Assembly (NCBI GenBank): GCA_043747595.1
Contig: JAYTOX010000056.1
Span: forward strand, 1 to 55,078
DNA length: 55,078 nucleotides
Reading direction: 5' to 3'
From: JADKIH01 sp043747595
Lineage (GTDB): Bacteria > Bacteroidota > Bacteroidia > AKYH767-A > 2013-40CM-41-45
Made by a program: the position numbers and the translations under genes. The notes beneath the pieces are model-generated. The model ran no database searches. It worked only from the letters and a program-made list of their open reading frames with translations, and was not told the origin of the DNA. Shown in pieces: positions 16,874 to 24,474 of the stretch (position 1 is the stretch's first letter; each line of letters starts with the position of its first letter).

Positions 16874-18073
16874 CTATTTTTTAAATTTACGACGCGATGA
16901 AACTGACTCAACCCAAAGATTAATAATAAACGTAAGAATAAATAATATACATCCTAATGCGAATAACGCTTTATAATGTACGCCACCACTCGAAGCCTCG
17001 CCTAGTTCTGCCGCAATCGTTGCAGGAATTGTTCTTACAGGTTGTAGCAAAGAATGAGGCATAACGGCAGCGTTTCCCGTTACCATTAAAACAGCCATAG
17101 TTTCTCCTATTGCTCTACCAATCCCTAAGATAGCTGCAGCAGAAATACCAGAAATAGAATAGGGGATAACTACCCTATGAATGGTTTGCCACTTATTCGC
17201 TCCAAGAGCAAGAGAGGCTTCTCTCATACTTCGAGGAGTATTTCTAAGCGCATCTTCAGAGACTGTTATTATAGTTGGCAACGCCATTATAGCTAAAACA
17301 ATACTTCCCGCGAGAGCGGTTTCTCCAACAGGCAAATCAAAAAGATCATGAATGAGTGGAACGATTACAATCAAACCGAAAAACCCATAAACAACAGAAG
17401 GAATACCAGCAAGCAATTCAATAATAGGCTTCAGAATTTTACGCACTTTTTCGGGAGCTACTTCTGCCATGTAAATAGCAGTTGCCAATCCAACTGGCAA
17501 TGCAAATAAAATTGCAAAGAAAGAAACAAGCAATGTTCCAAGAATCAAAGGCAAAACTCCCAGTAAAACAACTGGCTCTGCAGTAGGAAACCATTGTGTT
17601 CCTGTTAAAAAATCAGGAATATTATTTTTATCGATGTCAATTTTTATTCCTTGAAAATTTTTCGCTAAATACTTTTCAGGAAATACAGCAAGGATTGAGG
17701 GAATACTGTCAACCAACAAATTTAATTTCTCAGGTAAATATTCGAAATTTTCGCCAACTTCTTCGTCCGAAAAATAATTTGACAGATCATTGAATCTAAA
17801 AATAATAATCGAGTCATTTTTACCGCCTAATTCTTTCCAATTAGTAATTTTTTGATCGAAAATGTCTTTAATTTTTACTGCATTCAGGTGATTTACAGGA
17901 TTATGTTTATTCACTACAATTACATTTTGATCTTGGAGAGGGGAAGTTGTAAATAATGAAAAACCTTCACGAAATAAAAATATCACAATAAGCATCACTA
18001 TCAGTGAAGAAACCCCACTGCTAATCATTAAAAACCCCTCAACAATTTTTTCTAATAATCGTTTTAACTTCAT
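16874..18073 (-). CDS. pstC: phosphate ABC transporter permease PstC with a PstS-like insert in its first periplasmic loop
   Basis: A 399-residue permease, about 100 residues longer than a standard PstC. TM1 spans about 15-36; the remaining membrane helices begin at about 166 and include GIPSVVYGFFGLIVIVP and the coupling loop REASLALGANKWQTIHRVVIPYS. Between them, residues about 45-163 form a periplasmic insert. Residues 52-94 of it (IVVNKHNPVNHL..., IFDQKITNWKELGG) align without gaps to residues 104-146 of PstS from the same operon with 17 of 43 identities. So the insert appears to derive from the hinge/first lobe of a phosphate-binding protein. Function is unknown: it may dock PstS or bind phosphate weakly. 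Permease core residues look intact. Confidence 0.93.
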   Translation of the reverse strand: MKLKRLLEKIVEGFLMISSGVSSLIVMLIVIFLFREGFSLFTTSPLQDQNVIVVNKHNPVNHLNAVKIKDIFDQKITNWKELGGKNDSIIIFRFNDLSNYFSDEEVGENFEYLPEKLNLLVDSIPSILAVFPEKYLAKNFQGIKIDIDKNNIPDFLTGTQWFPTAEPVVLLGVLPLILGTLLVSFFAILFALPVGLATAIYMAEVAPEKVRKILKPIIELLAGIPSVVYGFFGLIVIVPLIHDLFDLPVGETALAGSIVLAIMALPTIITVSEDALRNTPRSMREASLALGANKWQTIHRVVIPYSISGISAAAILGIGRAIGETMAVLMVTGNAAVMPHSLLQPVRTIPATIAAELGEASSGGVHYKALFALGCILFILTFIINLWVESVSSRRKFKK

Positions 18074-18109
18074 CCTTTAAATAATCACATGTATTTTAAA
18101 TTATAAGAA

Positions 18110-18143
18110 GGAATCATTGCATTTAACTTCATGCAATGATTCC
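18110..18143. other. 13-bp perfect intercistronic hairpin between pstS and pstC
   Basis: GGAATCATTGCAT (18110-18122) and its exact complement ATGCAATGATTCC (18131-18143) around the 8-nt loop TTAACTTC. It lies in the 108-nt pstS-pstC gap. No strong T run follows on the minus strand, so it looks more like an mRNA-stabilising or partially terminating hairpin that raises pstS level over the permease genes, as seen for other binding-protein operons. Confidence 0.75.
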
Positions 18144-18181
18144 AAGTAATAACTTCATTCAACAAAAATAAAAATATTTTA

Positions 18182-18997
18182 CTACTTCAAACTGATATAA
18201 CCAATTTGATCCACTATTTTTTGCCCTTCCGGAGAAAGTACATAATCAATAAATGGTTTTACTGAAGCTTCCTTCGTGGTTGGGTAGTAGAAAAATAATG
18301 GGCGAACAATAGGATAGGATTTATTTTTGGCACTTTCTATCGTTGCAGTAACAAATGTTTTACCATCATAACTTACAGCAATATCTTTTACTTCCTTCGA
18401 AACATAAGCCAATCCTACATATCCGATTGCACCTTTAGTTTGGCTCACAGATTGAATGATTGCTCCTGTTGCCGGCATATTTAGTACAGATGAAGCATAA
18501 TTCTTTCTATTCATAACATGTTCCTTAAAGAATTCATACGTACCTGAACTTGTTTCACGACTGTAAACGACAATCTTCATATCGTCGCCACCAACTTCTT
18601 TCCAATTTTTGATTTTTCCTGTAAATATTCCTTCCAATTGATCGCGCGTAAGCTTACTTACTTTGTTTGCAGGATTTACAACTACCGATAAAGCATCATT
18701 GGCAATAATGACTTCCTTATAAGCTCTTCCTGCATCTTGCATTTTCATTCGCTCATCCATCTTTATTTTCCTAGATGACATTGCAACATCTGTTGAATTT
18801 TCAAGCAGCGCTGATATTCCAACTCCGCTTCCTCCTCCAATAATCGTTACAGACTTACCAGCATTTTTTTTCATAAAAACTTCTGCTTCTTTCTGGGCTA
18901 ATGGAAGTACAGTATCACTTCCCTTTATAACGATCTTTTGTGCATTAGCAAAAAGAGCGACCCCGATCATCGTAATACTCAAAATTATTTTTTTCAT
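18182..18997 (-). CDS. pstS: periplasmic phosphate-binding protein PstS
   Basis: A 271-residue substrate-binding protein of the PstS family (PBP-like domain). The signal peptide MKKIILSITMIGVALFANAQ ends at residue 20. Phosphate-contact loops are visible: KGSDTVLPLAQKEAE (25-39), GGGSGVGISAL (54-64), SSRKIK, and SRETSSGTYEFF (146-157). It delivers phosphate to PstCA. It is the second gene of the operon, 28 nt after the porin gene. Residues 104-146 resemble the insert found in PstC. A signal-peptidase-I leader rather than a lipobox implies a soluble periplasmic protein. Confidence 0.95.
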   Translation of the reverse strand: MKKIILSITMIGVALFANAQKIVIKGSDTVLPLAQKEAEVFMKKNAGKSVTIIGGGSGVGISALLENSTDVAMSSRKIKMDERMKMQDAGRAYKEVIIANDALSVVVNPANKVSKLTRDQLEGIFTGKIKNWKEVGGDDMKIVVYSRETSSGTYEFFKEHVMNRKNYASSVLNMPATGAIIQSVSQTKGAIGYVGLAYVSKEVKDIAVSYDGKTFVTATIESAKNKSYPIVRPLFFYYPTTKEASVKPFIDYVLSPEGQKIVDQIGYISLK

Positions 18998-19025
18998 GTC
19001 TTATTTTTTGTTTTATAATTACTAA

Positions 19026-20399
19026 TTAAAATTTCATTTGCATTCTTATAGTGAAAACATTATCCTTTACGTCTTTCGTATAGTAAGATAAGTTTTGTGA
19101 AGTTTCATTTGTTACCATATCATAGTATGCTGTAAGTTTTACGTTTGCATCCCAACGATAAGTTAATCCAAGACCGAGAGTTGAATACTTTAAATCTCCA
19201 TAGTTAGTAGTTTTAAAATTTGAAGAGACGACAGCTTTTCCTATTTCATTTCCCTTTACATCGGTATTAGGATCGTACCAATCATACTTAGCAATAACCG
19301 ACCATGGAGATTGCATTATCGATTGAATAAAGTAAAAATAAGCTCCATTAAAATTCCTATTGTAGATATCAGCAACAATAGGATCTTTGCTATTTGGACT
19401 TTTCGAAGCAGTATTTGTGCCTGGTTGTTTACCCATGATATATTCTGCGCGAATAATTGTCAGTCCTGCCTTTGTATCAATATTGAATGCACCTTCAAAT
19501 CCAACATATTCTCTTTTCGTATAATCTCTACTACCATAACCAATGTTTCTAACATCATTTTTATTTGTTGTTAAAATAAATCCGGAATTTCCGTTAATGT
19601 CAACCGCTTTTCCATAAACATTTACAGTATCAATTCTGAATCCGCCACTATAGTAGGAAGCACCAAGTGTATATTTAATTGTTTCATCTTTATTTGTTCT
19701 GTTAGCAGTTAAATGACCAATGAAATCTTTCTGCTTATCAAAATCACTTACATCACCTCCTGGGCCGGGAGCACCATTTCCATTAAATAACCCGGCGTCA
19801 AGTTTTAACCAATTCCAATTACTCCATTTCGGCCCTTGAATCGTTAACATAGCACCCATATCTCGTTCACCAGGAAAAAGCAATTGAGACATCCTTCCTC
19901 TTTCAGGAGATTCTCTCAGATTTGATGAAAAAGGGACTTCAAAACCAAAAGGACGATTCTGGACTCCTGCTGTAATTGCAAACCAGCCAATCCAAGGATC
20001 CATAAACTTACCATAGGCATCTTTTATAGTCACGCCGCGTTCTGTAACATCAAACTGCATAACATATTGAGAAGTTGAAATTCCTTTTTCGTTAACCGGA
20101 GAATCATATTGAATTTTAATTCTACCACGTCGTACATTGAAACGTTTGTCGATTCCTTGTGAAAAGCTTCCTCCGGCAAATTGCCCGGCACCTGTAGAAT
20201 CTCCGTATTGAAATTGTGTCTGAATATAACCACCAATTTTTATCCTCTTTAATACATCTAATTCTGATCGTATTCCTGCAACTGTGCTTGCTAATGTATC
20301 TTGTGATTCGGTTGGTGCTTCAGTCTGAACTTCCTGAGCATATAAATTTTGAAATTGTAATAGGATAATGCAAAGGATGGGGTAGAGGATTTTTTTCAT
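19026..20399 (-). CDS. phosphate-selective porin, OprO/OprP-like
   Basis: A 457-residue outer-membrane porin. The signal peptide runs to LYAQ (about residue 22), a short coiled-coil-like segment follows (TLASTVAGIRSELDVLKRI), then a 16-strand-type barrel starting KIGGYIQTQFQYGDS and ending VFTIRMQMKF with a terminal Phe. The segment RFNVRRGRIKIQYDSPV is characteristic of the OprO/OprP porin family. As first gene of the pst operon it should let phosphate or polyphosphate cross the outer membrane. I use the ATG at 20397-20399; the frame reaches a TTG at 20411. A candidate Pho box lies about 50 nt upstream. Confidence 0.92.
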   Translation of the reverse strand: MKKILYPILCIILLQFQNLYAQEVQTEAPTESQDTLASTVAGIRSELDVLKRIKIGGYIQTQFQYGDSTGAGQFAGGSFSQGIDKRFNVRRGRIKIQYDSPVNEKGISTSQYVMQFDVTERGVTIKDAYGKFMDPWIGWFAITAGVQNRPFGFEVPFSSNLRESPERGRMSQLLFPGERDMGAMLTIQGPKWSNWNWLKLDAGLFNGNGAPGPGGDVSDFDKQKDFIGHLTANRTNKDETIKYTLGASYYSGGFRIDTVNVYGKAVDINGNSGFILTTNKNDVRNIGYGSRDYTKREYVGFEGAFNIDTKAGLTIIRAEYIMGKQPGTNTASKSPNSKDPIVADIYNRNFNGAYFYFIQSIMQSPWSVIAKYDWYDPNTDVKGNEIGKAVVSSNFKTTNYGDLKYSTLGLGLTYRWDANVKLTAYYDMVTNETSQNLSYYTKDVKDNVFTIRMQMKF

Positions 20400-20446
20400 A
20401 TAGAGTTTCAATTTTAGTTTCGCAAACTAACCGGTTTTGTATTAAT

Positions 20447-20478
20447 CAACTGTATGTTGAATATTATCTTAATGTTAT
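20447..20478 (-). promoter_or_regulatory. candidate Pho box and promoter of the porin-pst-phoU operon
   Basis: On the minus strand, two adjacent 11-nt units, ATAACATTAAG (20478-20468) and ATAATATTCAA (20467-20457), share 6 of their first 7 bases. They sit just upstream of TACAGTTG (20454-20447), one base from TAnnTTTG. Direct repeats with 11-nt period next to the core promoter, replacing the upstream element, are the layout of PhoB boxes. No database of Bacteroidota Pho boxes was consulted. Confidence 0.35.
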
Positions 20479-20552
20479 TAATCAGTTTTTTGGTATATTG
20501 ATTAGGAAATCAATCACTTGAAAGCATTTCGATTCGAAAAAATTTTGGAAAA

Positions 20553-20924
20553 CTATTGCAATAACTCCTTAATCATACTCACTAAAACAGATGGCTTAAT
20601 AGGTTTTGTAACGAAATGACTCCCGCCCGCATCAAATGCTTTTAAAGAAGTAAACTCATCAGAGTCGGCAGTCAAAAATAGAACAGGAATACTTCTAAGC
20701 GATTCAATTAATTGCAAATTTCTACACGTCTCAATTCCATCCATGCCAGGCATTCGAACATCCATAATAATTAAATCGGGATGAATATTTTTTGCTTGTT
20801 CTATGCATTCTTTTCCATTGAAAGCCTTAGAAACTATAAATTTTTCTTTTTCAAGGTTATACGTCAAAATTTCTACGATATCCGGTTCATCATCTACCAC
20901 AAGAATTTTAAAAACTTTATCCAT
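20553..20924 (-). CDS. stand-alone response-regulator receiver protein
   Basis: A 123-residue protein consisting of a CheY-type receiver only. The acidic pair D11-D12, phospho-acceptor D55 (in LIIMDVRMPG), T85 and K107 (VTKP) are all present, so it should be phosphorylated by a histidine kinase. The N-terminus (KILVVDDEPDIVEILTYNLEKE) is strongly reminiscent of the PhoB/PhoP receiver, yet the frame ends normally at LLQ and no winged-helix output domain follows in any frame. It sits immediately upstream of the phosphate operon on the same strand, separated by 153 nt. It could be a phospho-relay or kinase-binding protein; a phosphate role is inference from position. Confidence 0.9.
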   Translation of the reverse strand: MDKVFKILVVDDEPDIVEILTYNLEKEKFIVSKAFNGKECIEQAKNIHPDLIIMDVRMPGMDGIETCRNLQLIESLRSIPVLFLTADSDEFTSLKAFDAGGSHFVTKPIKPSVLVSMIKELLQ

Positions 20925-21099
20925 TTTCTTTTTTTTCGAAATTAACCATATAAATCCGTTTGAATGTTAACTCAATGTGAACAATGCAAATCCAAGTTTT
21001 TCATTGAGTCAATATTTTGCTCATCTTATTTCAATTATATGAGCTACTATTTTATTCAGAAAAGAATATTCAAGAGGTCAACAATGATTAAAAACATGT

Positions 21100-21107
21100 T
21101 ATTTTTG
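21100..21107 (+). promoter_or_regulatory. -7 element of mltG
   Basis: TATTTTTG, an exact TAnnTTTG, followed by CACAAC and the ATG at 21122; leader of roughly 10 nt. A matching -33 element is not obvious. Confidence 0.4.
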
Positions 21108-21121
21108 CACAACTTATATTT

Positions 21122-22171
21122 ATGGCAAAGAAGAATAAAATATTGAAGGCGGCATGGGCAATTGTTTTTGCGTTGGTCCTAATAGTTGCAGTATTTGGTG
21201 TACTTATTTACAAACAAATATATACTCCCAATTTTTTGACCGGAGATAAAACTTCTGAATATCTTTTAATTCCGACCGGATCAAATTTCGAAGATGTTAT
21301 TCGGATTATGGATCAAAATAATTTACTGCTAAATGAAAAAAGTTTTAGATGGACTTCACATCAATTGAAATATGATTTGAATGTAAAACCCGGAAGGTAT
21401 TTAGTAAAGAAAGGTATGACCAATAAGGATGTAGTAACCTTATTAAAATCGGGTCGACAATCTCCATTAAATATTATTTTTAATAATATCAGAACTAAAC
21501 AACAACTGGCACAAATAATAAGTGAACAACTTGAAGCACCAAAACAAAGTATTATTAACCTTCTGAATGATGTAGATTACACAAAGAGATTAGGTTTTAC
21601 ACCGGAGAATATTTTGGCAATGTTCATTCCAAATACTTATGAATTTTATTGGAATACTAGTGCAGATAAATTCTTGATTAGAATGAACAAAGAGTATACG
21701 AAATTTTGGACACCTACGAGAAAACAAAAAAGTAAAACGATTGAACTTACTCCGATACAAATTTCGGTTATAGCTTCAATCGTCCAGTTGGAGTCTAATA
21801 AAGAAGACGAGAAACCCATTATTGCCGGTGTTTATATTAATCGGTATAAAAAAAATTGGAAGCTCGAAGCAGATCCTACATTGGTTTATGCACTAGGAGA
21901 CTTTACTATAAATAGAGTTTTGAATGTTTATAAAGAAATTGATTCCCCTTACAACACTTATATGTATAAAGGACTTCCCCCCGGTCCAATTTGTTTGCCA
22001 ACCATAAACTCTTTGAACTCTGTTTTGAATTACGTTACTCACAATTATATGTATTTTTGTGCTAGAGAAGATTTTTCAGGATACCATTCGTTTGCTTCCT
22101 CTTATGAGAAACATCTTGAAAATGCAAGACGGTTTCAAAAAGCATTGGATAGAAGAGGAATTCGCTCTTAA
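21122..22171 (+). CDS. mltG: endolytic murein transglycosylase MltG (YceG-like)
   Basis: A 349-residue inner-membrane enzyme that cleaves nascent glycan strands and is thought to set chain length by terminating peptidoglycan polymerisation. One N-terminal membrane anchor (residues about 8-31) is followed by a LysM-like subdomain (IPTGSNFEDVIRIMDQNN, about 50-67) and the YceG catalytic domain. The conserved motif ASIVQLES at 218-225 carries the catalytic Glu224 candidate, and EADPTLVYALG plus SPYNTYMYKGLPPGPI, both family hallmarks, follow. Length is normal. It stands alone, divergent from the receiver gene. Confidence 0.95.
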   Translation: MAKKNKILKAAWAIVFALVLIVAVFGVLIYKQIYTPNFLTGDKTSEYLLIPTGSNFEDVIRIMDQNNLLLNEKSFRWTSHQLKYDLNVKPGRYLVKKGMTNKDVVTLLKSGRQSPLNIIFNNIRTKQQLAQIISEQLEAPKQSIINLLNDVDYTKRLGFTPENILAMFIPNTYEFYWNTSADKFLIRMNKEYTKFWTPTRKQKSKTIELTPIQISVIASIVQLESNKEDEKPIIAGVYINRYKKNWKLEADPTLVYALGDFTINRVLNVYKEIDSPYNTYMYKGLPPGPICLPTINSLNSVLNYVTHNYMYFCAREDFSGYHSFASSYEKHLENARRFQKALDRRGIRS

Positions 22172-22287
22172 AAGATTTTCGGGACATAAATAATCAATTA
22201 TTTTTCTGATAGAAAAGTTCCTTTCTACCATAAAACACTTATTTTAGCCAATCATTTGTATTCATAATAGAACAATTAAAATTAAGC

Positions 22288-23700
22288 ATGACAAAAATTA
22301 AATTTGGAACCGACGGTTGGAGAGCAATAATAGCCGAAGAATTTACAGTTGAAAATGTGGCTAGAGTAGCCGAAGCTACCGCCTCATGGTTAAAAAAAAA
22401 TTATAAAGACCCAAGTGTTTGCCTAGGGCATGATTGTCGTTTTGCAGGTGAACTTTTTACAGATACTGTAGCAAAAGTTATGTGTGCAAATGGTGTAAAG
22501 ACATTTTTGGCCAAAGGTTATGTTTCAACTCCAATGATTTCGTTAGGAACATTGGAACATAAAGCTAGCGCAGGGATAATAATTACTGCTTCACATAATC
22601 CACCTTCATACAATGGATTTAAATTGAAAGGAAGTTTTGGAGGGCCGATGTCGCCTTCAAACGTCCAAGCAATTGAAGATATTATCCCTTCTAATAGTCT
22701 AACAGACTTAAAAGCAAATTCAATAGAAGAACTTATCAGAAGTGGTCAGATAATCATCGTTGATTTAGAAGGGGAGTACATTAAAAAAGTAGAAGCACAT
22801 TTTGATTTAGATGCAATTAAAAAATCAGGTCTCAAACTTGCCTATGATGCCATGTATGGTTCAGGACAAAATGTTATTAAAAAACTATTTCCTGAAATTA
22901 CAATGTTGCATTGCGATTACAATCCGGGCTTTCATGGCCAAGCTCCTGAACCGATTCACAAAAATCTTTTAGAATTTTCTAAGCTAATTAAAGATAGAGG
23001 AGATATTGATTGTGGATTGGTAACCGATGGCGATGCTGATCGAATTGGAATGTATGATAACAAAGGAAATTTTATTGATTCACATCATATCATTCTTTTG
23101 CTGATACATTACATGGTTAAATACAAAGGAATAAAAGGTAAAGTATGTACTGCTTTCAGTACAACTCCTAAAGTAGAAAAACTGTGTAAGCATTATGGCC
23201 TTCCAATTGAAACGGTAAAAATCGGCTTCAAATATATTTGTGAGATCATGTTAAAAGAAGATGTTTTGGTAGGTGGTGAAGAAAGTGGAGGGATAGCAAT
23301 TAAAGGACATATACCTGAGCGGGATGGAATTTGGATGGGGCTTATTATTTGGGAATTCATGGCAAAGAGCGGTAAAAAGATTCCTGAACTATTTGAAGAA
23401 ATTTATGAAATTGTGGGAGCATTTGCATTTGAGAGAAGCGACTTGCATTTAAAGGAAGATGTCAAATTAAAGGTGGTTAAAAATACGGCCGATAATTTCT
23501 ATAAGAATTTTGGAAAATATAAAGTAAAAAGAATTGAAGATTTAGATGGTTATAAATATTTCTTCGATGATAACAACGACGAATGGTTATTGATCAGAGC
23601 TTCTGGTACTGAGCCTGTTTTGAGAACCTATGCAGAGTCATTTACAAAACAAGGAGCATTTGACATTTTGAAAGCAGCAGAAGATACTTTACTTCATTAA
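22288..23700 (+). CDS. phosphoglucomutase / phosphomannomutase (alpha-D-phosphohexomutase)
   Basis: A 470-residue cytosolic enzyme that moves phosphate between C6 and C1 of hexose phosphates, feeding nucleotide-sugar synthesis. The four domains of the superfamily are seen: phosphoserine loop TASHNP at 100-105 (Ser102), the Mg-binding loop DGDADR at 247-252, the sugar-binding loop GGEESGG near residue 331, and the phosphate-binding loop RASGTEPVLRTY near 443-455. Exact sugar preference (glucose, mannose or glucosamine) is not readable. It is followed after 12 nt by the AIM24-family gene. Confidence 0.92.
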   Translation: MTKIKFGTDGWRAIIAEEFTVENVARVAEATASWLKKNYKDPSVCLGHDCRFAGELFTDTVAKVMCANGVKTFLAKGYVSTPMISLGTLEHKASAGIIITASHNPPSYNGFKLKGSFGGPMSPSNVQAIEDIIPSNSLTDLKANSIEELIRSGQIIIVDLEGEYIKKVEAHFDLDAIKKSGLKLAYDAMYGSGQNVIKKLFPEITMLHCDYNPGFHGQAPEPIHKNLLEFSKLIKDRGDIDCGLVTDGDADRIGMYDNKGNFIDSHHIILLLIHYMVKYKGIKGKVCTAFSTTPKVEKLCKHYGLPIETVKIGFKYICEIMLKEDVLVGGEESGGIAIKGHIPERDGIWMGLIIWEFMAKSGKKIPELFEEIYEIVGAFAFERSDLHLKEDVKLKVVKNTADNFYKNFGKYKVKRIEDLDGYKYFFDDNNDEWLLIRASGTEPVLRTYAESFTKQGAFDILKAAEDTLLH

Positions 23701-23712
23701 ATCAATAAAAAT

Positions 23713-24474
23713 ATGGCTCACGATATTGACTACACTATTCTTGGCGACGACATGCAAGCCGTTGAGATTGAACTTGACCCAAACGAAGCAGTACGAGCAG
23801 AAGTAGGGGCGATGCTTTTCATGGAAGACAACATTGAAATGCAAACGGGAACAGAAGGAGGGATTTTCTCCGGCTTAAAAAGAGTAATATCAGGAGAGAA
23901 TTTTTTTATAACCAGCTTTCTAAATACAGCAACAAACGGAAAGAGAAAAGTTACTTTTGCGGCACCCTACCCCGGAAAAATTATTCCTATTAATTTAAAT
24001 GAGGTCGGAGGGAGTTTTCTTTGTCAGCGCGACGGTTTTTTATGTGCAGCACAAGGAATAGATATTTCAGTTGAATTTACAAAACGACTAGGTGCCGGAT
24101 TATTTGGTGGTGAAGGATTTATTCTGCAACGCTTAACAGGCGATGGAAAAGTATTTATTCATGCCGGAGGTACTGTAATCAGAAAAGAGTTAAAACCAAA
24201 TGAACGATTAAGAGTAGATACAGGATGTTTAGTTGCACTCCAACCAACGGTTGATTATGATATTCAATTTATCGGTGGTTTCACAAATGTATTATTCGGT
24301 GGTGAAGGATTATTTTATGCTACTTTAAAAGGCCCGGGAGTTGTTTATTTACAAACTTTACCTTTTTCAAGATTAGCAGATCGAATTATTGCTGCATCCA
24401 AATGGGGCAATCACAAAGAAGAATCTCGAGGAATTGGGGGATTACTTGGAGGATTGATTAGCGGAAAAGATTAA
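23713..24474 (+). CDS. AIM24/TIGR00266-family protein
   Basis: A 253-residue protein of the AIM24 (TIGR00266) family, a trimeric-looking double beta-barrel fold of unknown biochemical function related to the mitochondrial AIM24 protein. Typical features: Gly-rich GGIFSGLKRVISGENFFITSF near residues 49-69, LQRLTGDGKVFIHAGG, and the C-terminal GGLLGGLISG tail. It lacks a signal peptide and should be cytosolic or membrane-peripheral. It is cotranscribed with the phosphohexomutase, but I see no functional link. Its stop codon directly abuts the stop of the convergent secreted-protein gene. Confidence 0.88.
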   Translation: MAHDIDYTILGDDMQAVEIELDPNEAVRAEVGAMLFMEDNIEMQTGTEGGIFSGLKRVISGENFFITSFLNTATNGKRKVTFAAPYPGKIIPINLNEVGGSFLCQRDGFLCAAQGIDISVEFTKRLGAGLFGGEGFILQRLTGDGKVFIHAGGTVIRKELKPNERLRVDTGCLVALQPTVDYDIQFIGGFTNVLFGGEGLFYATLKGPGVVYLQTLPFSRLADRIIAASKWGNHKEESRGIGGLLGGLISGKD

